Below, one piece after another: positions 1 to 7,856 of a DNA stretch of 30,030 nt; position 1 is the stretch's first letter; each line of letters begins with the position of its first letter. Source of the stretch: CAZFBR01 sp035353495 [NCBI: uncultured bacterium] (GTDB taxonomy: Bacteria; DAOPZR01); assembly GCA_964517215.1 (NCBI GenBank), contig CAZFBR010000010.1, positions 1 through 30,030 of the forward strand. Direction: 5' to 3'. Position numbers and translations under genes: made by a program. Below the pieces are notes generated by a model, which saw only the letters and a program-made list of their open reading frames with translations, was not told the DNA's origin and did no database searches.

Positions 1-270
1 TTGGAAAACCTGATTGAACGGCTGGTCATTATGACGGACGGACCGTGTATTGAAGCGCAGGAGATCGACTTCCTCCGCGCCCGCCCGCAGGAAACGCTGT
101 TGCCGGAGAGCGCGATCGGCAACCTGCCCGGCCGGCTGGAACAGCATGAGCGCGACATCATCGCCCGCACGCTGACCCTGACCAACGGCAACCGGACGAA
201 AGCTGCGCACCTGTTGCACATCAGCATCCGGCAGCTGCACTACAAGCTGGTGAAGTACAACCTCAGCTGA
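1..270 (+). CDS. C-terminal end of a sigma-54-dependent transcriptional activator (partial)
   Basis: Only the last 89 codons lie in the window; the frame is open at base 1, so the true start is upstream. The first residues (NLIERLVIM) match the end of the AAA+ domain of NtrC-type enhancer-binding proteins, where the usual text is 'LENVIERAVIL'. The last 45 residues form a Fis-type helix-turn-helix: TLTLTNGNRTKAAHLL, then ISIRQLHYKL. Such proteins bind upstream activator sites and use ATP to open sigma-54 promoters. The N-terminal sensing domain is not visible, so the signal is unknown. A sigma-54-like promoter lies 115 bases downstream, before the phosphate-transport operon, so that operon may be its target (inference). 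Confidence 0.88.
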   Translation: MENLIERLVIMTDGPCIEAQEIDFLRARPQETLLPESAIGNLPGRLEQHERDIIARTLTLTNGNRTKAAHLLHISIRQLHYKLVKYNLS

Positions 271-384
271 GCTCTGCACGATTTGTCCGCAGAACCCTGC
301 AATGGCGTGCAGACTGGTCGCGCTGCTGCCGGCATGCCTTTCCCATCCCATTGGCAAAAAGCCAGATATAAATATTGCTCCGGC

Positions 385-400
385 TGGCAGCATTCCTGCT
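385..400 (+). promoter_or_regulatory. Candidate sigma-54 (-24/-12) promoter of the DUF47-pit-DUF47 operon
   Basis: TGGCAG followed by TGCT gives the invariant GG (386-387) and GC (398-399) separated by exactly 10 bases, as in sigma-54 promoters. It lies about 66 bases before the first DUF47 start and directly downstream of a sigma-54 activator gene. The -12 half is imperfect (CTGC, not TTGC). No activator-binding palindrome was identified. Confidence 0.42.
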
Positions 401-465
401 TAACCTGTGGCATGTGGCTGGCAGCGTTTGGGGCCGCAACGCAGGGGAAGGGCAGGAGAACGGCA

Positions 466-1089
466 ATGATCCTATTCGGCAGACGGGAAGCGGCATTTGC
501 GCGACTGACCCAACGCTACGCACAGCTTACCGGTGAGATCCTCCGGGGGGCCGGACCGGGCGGTCAGGCGACTGCGGACAACGGCAGCGACGGTACGGTG
601 ATGCTGCAGCAGCAGGCTGAGGCCGTGCGGCAGGAAGCGGAGGCCATCTTGCAGCAGGGCGCGTTCCTGCCGTTCTTCCGCGAAGATTATCTGCTGCTGC
701 TGCGCCAGGTCGCCGCACTGACTGATCGCGTACGAATTGCCGGAAGCTTCCTGGCCGCGGCGCACGCGGCGATGCCGGCAGCATGGCGCGAAGCGCTGAC
801 GGATATCACGCAGGCCACGTGCGGTGCTGCTGCCCGCCTCGCGGCTGTGCTGCCGGTGCCGGATCAGGCCTGCGGCAATCGGCTGCCGCTTATCCAGGAA
901 ATCGACCGGGAGAATCATGCGGTGATGCGCGGGCAGTGTGAATTGTCCGACCGCCTGCAGCGCTCAATCCTGGCATTGCCGGAAAAGCTGCTGCTCCAGC
1001 GGCAGATTGACTATTGTGTTGAAATTTCCGCAAGCGTGGCGCAGGTCGTTGACCGCGCCCTGGTCATGGCGGCGAAGCAGCGCGTCTGA
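466..1089 (+). CDS. DUF47-family (PhoU-like) protein, first copy
   Basis: 207-residue, largely helical protein with the usual length of the DUF47/PhoU-like family found beside PiT transporters. It starts MILFGRREAAF, like the MRLFGIG opening of the second copy at 2136; AGGAGA lies 7 bases before the ATG, which favours 466 over the longer open frame that begins at 283. It is Ala/Gln/Leu-rich with no membrane segments, consistent with a cytoplasmic helical bundle. DUF47 proteins are thought to modulate phosphate uptake by PiT permeases, probably through metal-dependent helical bundles. It is more divergent than the second copy and lacks clear acidic metal-binding clusters, so the family call rests on length, helical pattern, N-terminus and context. 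Confidence 0.65.
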   Translation: MILFGRREAAFARLTQRYAQLTGEILRGAGPGGQATADNGSDGTVMLQQQAEAVRQEAEAILQQGAFLPFFREDYLLLLRQVAALTDRVRIAGSFLAAAHAAMPAAWREALTDITQATCGAAARLAAVLPVPDQACGNRLPLIQEIDRENHAVMRGQCELSDRLQRSILALPEKLLLQRQIDYCVEISASVAQVVDRALVMAAKQRV

Positions 1090-1119
1090 ATGCGGAATGC
1101 GCATCCGGGAGGATAGAAA

Positions 1120-2139
1120 ATGTCTGCACTGCTGGTCGGCACCATCGCCCTGACTGTCGTCTTCGCCGTGTCGAACGGGATGAAAGACGGATTGAATGTC
1201 GCGGCAACTGCGATCGCCTCGAAATCGCTGGTGGCCAGGCTGGCGATCATCATTGTGGTTGTTGCCGAATTTTTCGGCCCGTTCCTGCTCGGGACTGAGG
1301 TGGCCAGGACGGTCGCCCAGAACATCATCAACGTTGCGGTAGTGCAGCAGAGCCACGCGGCCGTACTGATGATCACCTGCGGCGTGGCCGGGGCACTGCT
1401 GTGGAATCTGCTGGCCTGGTGGGTCAAGATGCCGACAAGTTCGTCGTTCACGCTGGTCGGCGGCCTCATCGGCCCGGTCATGTTCGAGTTCGGCAGTGCG
1501 GCGGTGCCGTGGCGGATCTTCTTCATCAAGGTGATCGTGGCGATGTTCCTGTCGCCCCTGCTCGGCATGGGCATCGGCTACCTGGTCTATCAGCTGCTGC
1601 GGCAGCTGTTGCAGCACGCGCCGCTTGCGGTCAACACCACCATCAAGAAATTGCAGTGCGTCACCCTGGTGTTTCTCGGCGCCAATCACGGCACGAACGA
1701 TAGCCAGAAATCGATGGGGATCATCGCCCTGCTGCTGTATCTGTCGGGCAACAGCACCGAGATTGCGGTGCCGTTATGGGTGAAATTCATCTGCATCGCG
1801 GGAATCGTCACCGGGATAATCCTGGGCGGCACCCGGATCATCCGCACGGTCGGATACGGCATCATTCGCCTGCGGCCGCACCATTCGCTGGAATCCCAGC
1901 TGACGGCAGCGGGCATCCTGGTCACCTGCAACCTGGTGGGGGCGCCGGTGTCGACCACCCAGATCATCACCTCGTCGGTGATTGGGGTCGGCAGCGGGTT
2001 CCGCCGCAAGAGCGTCCGCTGGCTGATCATCCGCGATATTATCTGGAGCTGGTTCCTGACGATTCCACTTACGGCGCTGTTCAGCGCCGGCGTCTATTGG
2101 GTAACCATAACCTTGCTGGGCCTTGGAGGATGGCAATGA
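1120..2139 (+). CDS. pit: PiT-family low-affinity inorganic phosphate transporter
   Basis: 339-residue integral membrane protein with about ten hydrophobic segments. It carries the two family repeats: SNGMKDGLNVAATAIASKSL (residues 18-37) and GANHGTNDSQKSMG (187-200), the latter being the PiT signature that lines the phosphate/cation pathway. The conserved PTSSSFTLVGGLIG (105-118) and GAPVSTTQIITSSVIG segments are also present. It should import metal-phosphate or sodium/proton-coupled phosphate across the inner membrane. The first repeat is less canonical (GMKDGLN instead of GANDVAN). GGAGG precedes the ATG. It sits between two DUF47 genes and overlaps the second by ATGA, which implies translational coupling. 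Confidence 0.95.
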   Translation: MSALLVGTIALTVVFAVSNGMKDGLNVAATAIASKSLVARLAIIIVVVAEFFGPFLLGTEVARTVAQNIINVAVVQQSHAAVLMITCGVAGALLWNLLAWWVKMPTSSSFTLVGGLIGPVMFEFGSAAVPWRIFFIKVIVAMFLSPLLGMGIGYLVYQLLRQLLQHAPLAVNTTIKKLQCVTLVFLGANHGTNDSQKSMGIIALLLYLSGNSTEIAVPLWVKFICIAGIVTGIILGGTRIIRTVGYGIIRLRPHHSLESQLTAAGILVTCNLVGAPVSTTQIITSSVIGVGSGFRRKSVRWLIIRDIIWSWFLTIPLTALFSAGVYWVTITLLGLGGWQ

Positions 2140-2756
2140 GATTGTTCGGGATTGGTAGCAAACGGAAGTCGGCGGATTTTTATGACCTGTTGCAGCAGCA
2201 TGCCCGTGTCGTCCATGAAGCGTACCGCCTGCTGCCGGAGTACATGCAGCGGAAACCGAAGGAGCTTGCCGACCGGATCTATGCCTGCGAGCGCGAGGCG
2301 GACGACCTGCGGCGCATCCTGATTGACGAACTGAACCAGACGCTGATCACCCCCTTCGACCGGGAGGATATCTATGCCGTGTCGATGGAGGTGGACAACG
2401 TTGTCGACGCCGCTAAGAGCACCGTCGAGGAGATGAACCTGTTCGCGGTCAGCGGCAACGACTACCTGGCACAGATGGCACACGTGCTTGAGGAGGCGAC
2501 CCTGGAGATTTATGAGTCGCTGAAGAATCTCAAGCAGCATCCCAATGTCGCCAAGGAGCACGCGGTGCGGGCCAAGACAGCGGAGAACCACATGCATCAC
2601 ATCTACCTCGAAGCGCTGGCCAAGCTGTTTGACAGCAGTGAATCGGCTGGCTACATGTTCAAGATGCGGGAAATCTACCGGCACCTGAACCGCTCGGCCG
2701 ACCGCTGCGACGAGGCGGCCAATTCGCTGCTGAATATCATCGTCAAGCTCGAATAG
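2136..2756 (+). CDS. DUF47-family (PhoU-like) phosphate transport regulator, second copy
   Basis: 206-residue helical protein. The ATG at 2136 overlaps the pit stop codon as ATGA and has GGAGGA five bases upstream; the in-frame ATG at 2130 would sit on that ribosome site, so 2136 is preferred. Typical DUF47 features are visible: the opening MRLFGIGSKRK, acidic helices such as CEREADDLRRIL, TPFDREDIYAV near the middle, and HLNRSADRCDEAANSL at the end. The ExxxD and DREDI acidic clusters match the metal-binding pattern of PhoU-like bundles. Its tight coupling to pit suggests the two are made in fixed ratio and that it regulates transporter activity. Confidence 0.9.
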   Translation: MRLFGIGSKRKSADFYDLLQQHARVVHEAYRLLPEYMQRKPKELADRIYACEREADDLRRILIDELNQTLITPFDREDIYAVSMEVDNVVDAAKSTVEEMNLFAVSGNDYLAQMAHVLEEATLEIYESLKNLKQHPNVAKEHAVRAKTAENHMHHIYLEALAKLFDSSESAGYMFKMREIYRHLNRSADRCDEAANSLLNIIVKLE

Positions 2757-2843
2757 CGTTCCGCCGGTCGCCGCAGTGCACGGTGCTGCTTCCCGGGAAG
2801 GGTGCAGTTCGGTGGTGGCGATGATGCGTTGGATGCTGATGCA

Positions 2844-2852
2844 TGCTACAAT
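2844..2852 (+). promoter_or_regulatory. Candidate extended -10 promoter for the Nif3-like gene
   Basis: TGCTACAAT combines an extended -10 TGn with a 5/6 match to TATAAT, 44 bases before the start at 2897. No good -35 box lies 16-18 bases upstream, which is acceptable for extended -10 promoters. A short GC hairpin (GCGGCC, 4-base loop, GGCCGC) follows in the leader. Confidence 0.35.
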
Positions 2853-2896
2853 GCCTCATTGCGGCCGGACGGCCGCGCGGCAACGGAGGTGGCATG

Positions 2897-3994
2897 ATGC
2901 GCATTGCAGACGTGGTCTCGTTGTGCCGGCGGCTGGTGCCGCCGGAACTGGCGCTGGAGCATGACCGGATCGGGCTGCAGGTGGGCGATCCCGCCGCACC
3001 GGTGCGCGGCATCATGCTGGCGCTCGATGTGACCCGCGCGACGATCGCCGCGGCTGCCCGCGCCAACTGCAGCATCATCATCGCCCACCATCCGCTGATT
3101 TATGCGCCGCTCAAGACCGTGGTGGCGGGCAGCCGCGCCGCGGACCTGGTGCGGGAACTGATCCGCCGCGATATTGCCCTGTTTGTCATGCACACCAACT
3201 ACGACGCGGTGGCGGGGGGCATGAACGATGTCCTCGCGGCGCAGCTCCGCCTGCGGCGGATCGCGCCGCTGCATGGGGTGGCGGAGAAGATGGCGAAGTT
3301 CGCCGTCTTTGCGCCGGTGAGCCATGCCGCGCAGGTGCGCGACGCCATCGGCGCGGCGGGGGGCGGGAAACTGGGCGACTATTCGCACTGCACCTTCAGC
3401 GCGCCCGGCACGGGCACCTTCCGGCCGCTCGCCGGCGCGCACCCGTATATCGGGCAGCGCGGGACGACGGAGGAGGTGGCGGAACTGCGGATCGAGGCCA
3501 TTGTGCCGCTGGCGCGCGTGCGCGAGGTGGTGCAGGCGGTGCGCGAGGTGCATCCCTACGAGGAAATGGCCTACGACGTCTATCCGCTGATCACGCCGGG
3601 GTTCGGGTCCGGGATTGGCACGCGCGGGGAACTGGCGAAGCCGCTGACCGTGGCGGCATTTGCGGCGCAGGTCAAGCGCGCGCTCAAGGTGCGGCGGGTG
3701 CATCTGGTCGGCGATCCGCGCCGGCGGGTGCGCCAGGTGGCGGTGTGCGCGGGGAGCGCCACCGATCTCATCCCCGAGGTGCTGGAGGCGGGCGCGGATG
3801 TGTTTGTCACCGGCGAACTGAAAATGAGCGCCTTTCTCGAGGCGGAGCATCGCGGCCTGGCGGTGATTGCGGCGGGTCATTTCCATACGGAGAAGATCTT
3901 TATCAAGGCCGTGGCCGGCCAGCTCAAGCCGCTGCTTCCCGACCGGGTGAAACTGATGCTCGACGATCCCTGCCCGCCCGCCACGATTGTCTGA
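2897..3994 (+). CDS. Nif3-like dinuclear metal-centre protein (YqfO/YbgI family)
   Basis: About 365 residues, the long YqfO-type form. The N-terminal Nif3 half has IIIAHHPLIYAPLK and VMHTNYDAVAGGMND, the histidine/aspartate motifs that bind two metal ions; the C-terminal half has FVTGELKMS and AAGHFHTEKI, completing the site. Between them (about residues 130-235) is a PII/CutA-like insert ending VHPYEEMAYDVYPL, as in Bacillus YqfO. Family members form toroidal hexamers and are often misannotated as GTP cyclohydrolase I type 2; the true substrate is not established. GGAGGT lies six bases before the ATG at 2897 and three before an alternative ATG at 2894. Confidence 0.93.
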   Translation: MRIADVVSLCRRLVPPELALEHDRIGLQVGDPAAPVRGIMLALDVTRATIAAAARANCSIIIAHHPLIYAPLKTVVAGSRAADLVRELIRRDIALFVMHTNYDAVAGGMNDVLAAQLRLRRIAPLHGVAEKMAKFAVFAPVSHAAQVRDAIGAAGGGKLGDYSHCTFSAPGTGTFRPLAGAHPYIGQRGTTEEVAELRIEAIVPLARVREVVQAVREVHPYEEMAYDVYPLITPGFGSGIGTRGELAKPLTVAAFAAQVKRALKVRRVHLVGDPRRRVRQVAVCAGSATDLIPEVLEAGADVFVTGELKMSAFLEAEHRGLAVIAAGHFHTEKIFIKAVAGQLKPLLPDRVKLMLDDPCPPATIV

Positions 3995-4043
3995 CCGGGA
4001 ACGTGCGGTCATGGCGATCGGAATGCTGAAGGAAACCGGAACG

Positions 4044-4478
4044 ATGACGACGGATGGTGTCGCGACTGCAATCGCGCCGGGCGGGTTCTGGCTGCGGTTG
4101 CGGCTGATCCTGCTGCTGCTCTGCTGCGGCTGGGGTGCGTGCGGCGCGCCGGCGCAGGGGGGCGACTGGCGCGAGGTCGTCGCCGTCGGGACGGTGGCGG
4201 GGCTGGTGGGGATGCCGCTGCTGCTGCTGGCGGCTGTCTGGATCTGGCCGCGTCCGGCAGTGGCGGTTCGCGGCCGCCCGCGCTGGCGCAGCAATCCGCT
4301 GTCGCTGCGCGATCCGCAGGCGCTCTTCCATACCCTCGCCTGGTGCGCGCTGGCCTTTACGATCGGCATCCTGATTTCCGCGGTGCGGGACGGAATGAAT
4401 GCGCTGCTGGCGGCGGCGCTGCTGGCGGAAATCACCGCCGGCCTGTTCCTCGGACTCCGCCTCTGCCGGCGACGCTGA
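4044..4478 (+). CDS. Small hydrophobic membrane protein of unknown function
   Basis: 144 residues starting MTTDGVATAI; AAGGAAA lies 8 bases before this ATG, better than the earlier possible starts at 3987 (TTG, overlapping the Nif3 stop) and 4011. Four hydrophobic stretches are visible: LRLILLLLCCGWGAC, VAGLVGMPLLLLAAVWIW, TLAWCALAFTIGILISAV and AALLAEITAGLFLGL, with a basic linker (RGRPRWRSNP) between the second and third, suggesting four membrane spans. I recognise no family. It starts about 50 bases after the Nif3-like gene and may share its transcript. Confidence 0.6.
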   Translation: MTTDGVATAIAPGGFWLRLRLILLLLCCGWGACGAPAQGGDWREVVAVGTVAGLVGMPLLLLAAVWIWPRPAVAVRGRPRWRSNPLSLRDPQALFHTLAWCALAFTIGILISAVRDGMNALLAAALLAEITAGLFLGLRLCRRR

Positions 4479-4876
4479 CTTATCCGCATACGGTGAGCTG
4501 GATGTGAGTGGGTCGGTGTTTGCCATGCCGCGGTTTCCGCGACTGATGTGGCCGAGAGCGTACCATCCGCAGGGCAGAACGCATCGCGGATGGTTTACCC
4601 GAAGACAACAATGCTTCGCACCCCGGCGGGTTGATTGAACGCAGCGAATATCCTGCAACGTTGTGCTGCCATCTCCTGCTGCGGGCAAAGCGGGGTTAGG
4701 GGAGACGCGTTCATTGGCACCCGCAGGTTGTGCGGCGCCGGTCTGTCGTCCGGTGCATCTGCTGGAGCGGGTGACGGGGAACCATTGACGTCATCGGCAC
4801 GGGATACTACCATAGCTGCCATGACCGGGGGCCGAGTTCGTGCCGTCGGTCAAAACCATGAACGAAGGGGGATGTT
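4479..4876 (+). other. Intergenic region, no gene seen; holds the encapsulin promoter
   Basis: About 400 bases with no open frame that resembles a protein on either strand and no obvious repeat. Its 3' end holds a candidate promoter (4785-4813) and the GGGGG ribosome site of the encapsulin gene. Confidence 0.5.
4785..4813 (+). promoter_or_regulatory. Candidate sigma-70 promoter of the encapsulin operon
   Basis: TTGACG (-35, 5/6) and TACCAT (-10, 4/6) with a 17-base spacer, ending 63 bases before the GTG start of the shell gene. Confidence 0.4.
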
Positions 4877-6280
4877 GTGGAAGAACGTAACGAAAACAGC
4901 GACCTGCACAGTGTGAGCACCCGGGCGGCACGCAACCTGGCGACGACGACCAAGACCGTGCCGCAGATGACGGCGATCAGTCCGCGCTGGCTGCTGCGGC
5001 TGCTCCCCTGGATCAATGTCGAGTCGGGGACCTACCGGGTCAACCGCAAGAAGATCATTACCCGCCACAACCGCAAGATCAGCATCGGCGTCGGCGGCGA
5101 AAACGTCCAGCTGCGCCCGGAGCATCTGCAGTCGATCGCCGCGTTCCTCGATCTCGATGAGGAGATGCTGAAGCTGTTTATCGCCCGGTTCGAGGTCGAG
5201 CATTTCGACGCCGGCCAGGCGCCGATTCCGGTCGGGGCCAAAACCAAGTTCTTCGTCATTGCCCGGGGGCGGGTGGAGCTGTTCACCACCGGGTCGTTCG
5301 GGCAGAAGATCGTGATGAAGGTCATGTCCGAGGGCAACTACTTCGGCGACCTGTGCTTCGTTAACGAGCCGCTCGGCCAGGTCTACGCGCGCGCGCTGGC
5401 GCCCAGCGTGCTGCTGTCGATCAGGCCGGAGCAGTTTGAGGCGTTTATGGCGTCGGCGCCGGAGATCAGCGAGCGGGTGACCGCGGCCCGCAAACGGATG
5501 GAGCTGCAGTCGCAGCAGGCGGACGAGTACGGCGAGAAGAAGATCAACGTCTCCTCGGCCTACGAGGGCGAGCCGAACATTTCCGAGTCGTTCGTCGATT
5601 ACGAGGATGACCCGCAGGAATACCCGCTCAGCCTGATCCAGAGCATCCTCACCATCCACAGCCGGGTGACCGACATCTACAACCAGCCGATCAACCAGCT
5701 GCGCGAGCAGCTGCGCCTGACCATCGAGGCGATGAAAGAGCAGCAGGAGCGCGAGATCATCTGCAATCCGGAATTCGGCCTGGTCAATGCGGTGGCCTCG
5801 ACCTCGCACATCACCACCCGGACGGGCGCGCCGACGCCGGACGACATGGACGAACTGCTGACGCGGGTCTGGAAGAAGCCGTCGTTCTTCCTCGCCCATC
5901 CGCGGGCGGTCGCGGCGTTCGGCCGCGAGTGCACGCGCCGCGGGGTGCCGCCGGTGGTGGTCGAGAAGTTCGGCAGCCCGTTCATCACCTGGCGCGGCGT
6001 GCCGATTATCCCGTCGGACAAAGTGCCGGTCGACGATGCCAACCGGACCAAGATCCTGCTGCTGCGCACCGGCGAGCAGGACCAGGGCGTCGTCGGCCTG
6101 CATCAGCTGGGCATCCCCGACGAGGTCATGCCGGGGGTGTCGGTGCGCTTCATGGGGATCAACCGCAAGGCGATCGCCTCGTATCTCGCCACGCTCTATT
6201 TCTCGGCGGCGGTGCTGGTGGACGATGCGCTGGGCGTGCTCGACAATGTCGAAGTGGCCAATTACTATGAGTACAAATGA
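4877..6280 (+). CDS. Encapsulin nanocompartment shell protein with cNMP-binding-like insert (EshA/Family 2B-like)
   Basis: 467 residues, GTG start with AAGGGGG just upstream. The N-terminal arm (ARNLATTTKTVPQM, residues 19-31) and WLLRLLPWINVESGTYRVNR (38-57) match Family 2 encapsulins such as Streptomyces EshA. Residues about 83-205 form a cyclic-nucleotide-binding-like domain (FFVIARGRVELF, EGNYFGDLCF, VLLSIRPEQFEAFM). The HK97-type shell fold resumes near 210 and includes GAPTPDDMDELLTRVW, FFLAHPRAVAAFGRE, GSPFITWRGVPIIPSDK, LLLRTGEQDQGVVGL and SVRFMGINRKAIASYL. Such subunits self-assemble into protein cages that enclose enzymes. The insert lacks a clear Arg of the phosphate-binding cassette, so ligand binding is uncertain. 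Automated annotation may call this a Crp-type regulator because of the insert, but no HTH is present. The 3' end overlaps the desulfurase start. Confidence 0.92.
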   Translation: MEERNENSDLHSVSTRAARNLATTTKTVPQMTAISPRWLLRLLPWINVESGTYRVNRKKIITRHNRKISIGVGGENVQLRPEHLQSIAAFLDLDEEMLKLFIARFEVEHFDAGQAPIPVGAKTKFFVIARGRVELFTTGSFGQKIVMKVMSEGNYFGDLCFVNEPLGQVYARALAPSVLLSIRPEQFEAFMASAPEISERVTAARKRMELQSQQADEYGEKKINVSSAYEGEPNISESFVDYEDDPQEYPLSLIQSILTIHSRVTDIYNQPINQLREQLRLTIEAMKEQQEREIICNPEFGLVNAVASTSHITTRTGAPTPDDMDELLTRVWKKPSFFLAHPRAVAAFGRECTRRGVPPVVVEKFGSPFITWRGVPIIPSDKVPVDDANRTKILLLRTGEQDQGVVGLHQLGIPDEVMPGVSVRFMGINRKAIASYLATLYFSAAVLVDDALGVLDNVEVANYYEYK

Positions 6281-7763
6281 CGGGGACGCCGGCGTCCCGG
6301 CGGCGGACGCTTTCGATCCCGGCCGCCTGACGGCGCTGGCGCAGGAACTGACCGGGCCGGCGGCGTCGGCTGCGGGACTGCCGGTGACGGCGCAGGAGAT
6401 CCGGCAGCTGCTGGCGCCCGCCGCCGCCATCACGGCGGCGGCAGCGGCGGCGGTTGACGGGAGCGGCGCGCTGCCCGGGCTGGACCGGCTGGTCATGCCG
6501 GGCGGGCCGGCCGTGGCGGCCGCGTTCGATGTGCAGGCGGTGCGCAGCGATTTTCCGCTGCTCGGCCGCCCGGTGGACGGCAGGGACCTGGTCTGGCTCG
6601 ACAACGCCGCCACCACGCAGAAGCCGGCGGCGGTGATCGACGCGCTGCGGGACTTTTACGAGAATGACAACTCCAATATCCACCGCGGCGCGCATGCCCT
6701 GGCCCGGCGGGCGACCGACCGCTATGAAGCGGCGCGCGAGAAGGTCCGGCGCTTCATCGGCGCCGCCGCGGCGGAGGAGATCGTCTTTGTGCGCGGGACG
6801 ACGGAGGCGATCAACCTCGTCGCCCAGACCTTCGGCCGGCAGGAGATCGGCGCGGGCGACGAGATCATCGTCAGCACGCTCGAACACCATTCCAATATCG
6901 TGCCGTGGCAGCAGCTGGCGCGCGAGCGGGACGCGGTGCTCCGCGTCGCCCCGGTCAGCGACCGCGGCGAGTTCATGCTCGCGGAATTCGCCGGCATGCT
7001 GAATGCCCGGACGAAGCTCGTGGCGGTGACCCAGGTGTCGAATGCGCTCGGAGTCGTCCTGCCGGTGGCGGAGATCGTGCAGGCGGCGCATCGCGCCGGC
7101 GCCCGCGTGCTCGTCGACGGGGCGCAGGCGGTCCCGCACTTCCGGGTCGATGTGCGGCGGCTCGACGCCGATTTCTACGCGTTTTCCGGGCATAAGCTGT
7201 TCGGGCCGACCGGCATCGGCGTCCTCTACGGGAAGGCCGAGCTGTTGCGCGCGCTGCCGCCCTGGCAGGGCGGCGGCAGCATGATCCGCCGGGTCTCGTT
7301 TACCGCGACGGAGTACAACGACATCCCGCAGAAGTTCGAGGCCGGAACGGGCAATATTGCGGGTGCAGTCGGTTTGGGCGCCGCACTCGAGTATCTCGAG
7401 CGGATCGACTTCGCGGCGGCGGTTGCGTACGAGCATGAACTGATGGCATATGCGCTGCGCCTGCTGACGGCGATCGACGGCGTGCAGCAGGTCGGGGCGG
7501 CGCCGCAGCGCGTCGGCGCCATATCCCTGACCGTTGCGGGGTGTACCCCGGAGGAAGTCGGCGCCTATCTTGACCGCGAAGGGATTGCCGTGCGCGCGGG
7601 GCATCATTGCGCCCAGCCGGCGCTGCAGCGGTTCGGCGTGACCGCCACCGTGCGGCCGTCGCTGGCGTTCTACAATACCCGGACGGAGATCGAGCTGCTG
7701 GCGGCCGCGCTCAAGCGGCTGGTCAACCGCCAGAGCGGGCCGACAACGCGTTTTACGTTCTGA
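6267..7763 (+). CDS. SufS-type cysteine desulfurase with N-terminal extension; predicted encapsulin cargo
   Basis: 498 residues, class V PLP-dependent aminotransferase fold. Visible motifs: LDNAATTQKP (111-120), TTEAINLVAQ (178-187), LEHHSNIVPWQ (205-215), VDGAQ (283-287), the PLP lysine K310 in FSGHKLFGPTG, and catalytic Cys448 in VRAGHHCAQP. It takes sulfur from L-cysteine as a persulfide, giving alanine. The first about 88 residues are an Ala/Pro-rich, low-complexity segment (with LTALAQELTG and LPGLDRLVMPGG) absent from ordinary SufS; cargo desulfurases of Family 2 encapsulins carry such an extension to dock on the shell interior. The ATG at 6267 overlaps the shell gene by 14 bases, so the two are co-translated. 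Cargo status is inferred from this overlap and extension. Confidence 0.93.
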   Translation: MSTNDGDAGVPAADAFDPGRLTALAQELTGPAASAAGLPVTAQEIRQLLAPAAAITAAAAAAVDGSGALPGLDRLVMPGGPAVAAAFDVQAVRSDFPLLGRPVDGRDLVWLDNAATTQKPAAVIDALRDFYENDNSNIHRGAHALARRATDRYEAAREKVRRFIGAAAAEEIVFVRGTTEAINLVAQTFGRQEIGAGDEIIVSTLEHHSNIVPWQQLARERDAVLRVAPVSDRGEFMLAEFAGMLNARTKLVAVTQVSNALGVVLPVAEIVQAAHRAGARVLVDGAQAVPHFRVDVRRLDADFYAFSGHKLFGPTGIGVLYGKAELLRALPPWQGGGSMIRRVSFTATEYNDIPQKFEAGTGNIAGAVGLGAALEYLERIDFAAAVAYEHELMAYALRLLTAIDGVQQVGAAPQRVGAISLTVAGCTPEEVGAYLDREGIAVRAGHHCAQPALQRFGVTATVRPSLAFYNTRTEIELLAAALKRLVNRQSGPTTRFTF

Positions 7764-7856
7764 CCGGCGCGGTGGCGCAGCGCGGACGGCGGCGGTCAGC
7801 TGCGGCCCGGCCGTTCTGCGGGACGGCGCCGCCGACCGGACCGAGGAGAGCGGGCG

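Noticed and set aside
2861-2876. GCGGCC-GGAC-GGCCGC hairpin before the Nif3-like gene
   Set aside because: Too short and too ordinary in this GC-rich sequence to claim as a regulatory element.
2846-4489. 547-codon open frame on the minus strand opposite the Nif3-like gene
   Set aside because: Arg/His/Pro-rich, low-complexity translation typical of an antisense shadow of a GC-rich gene; the plus strand has a full set of family motifs.
4850-6616. 588-codon open frame on the minus strand opposite the encapsulin gene
   Set aside because: Antisense shadow with biased composition; the shell protein on the plus strand is unambiguous.
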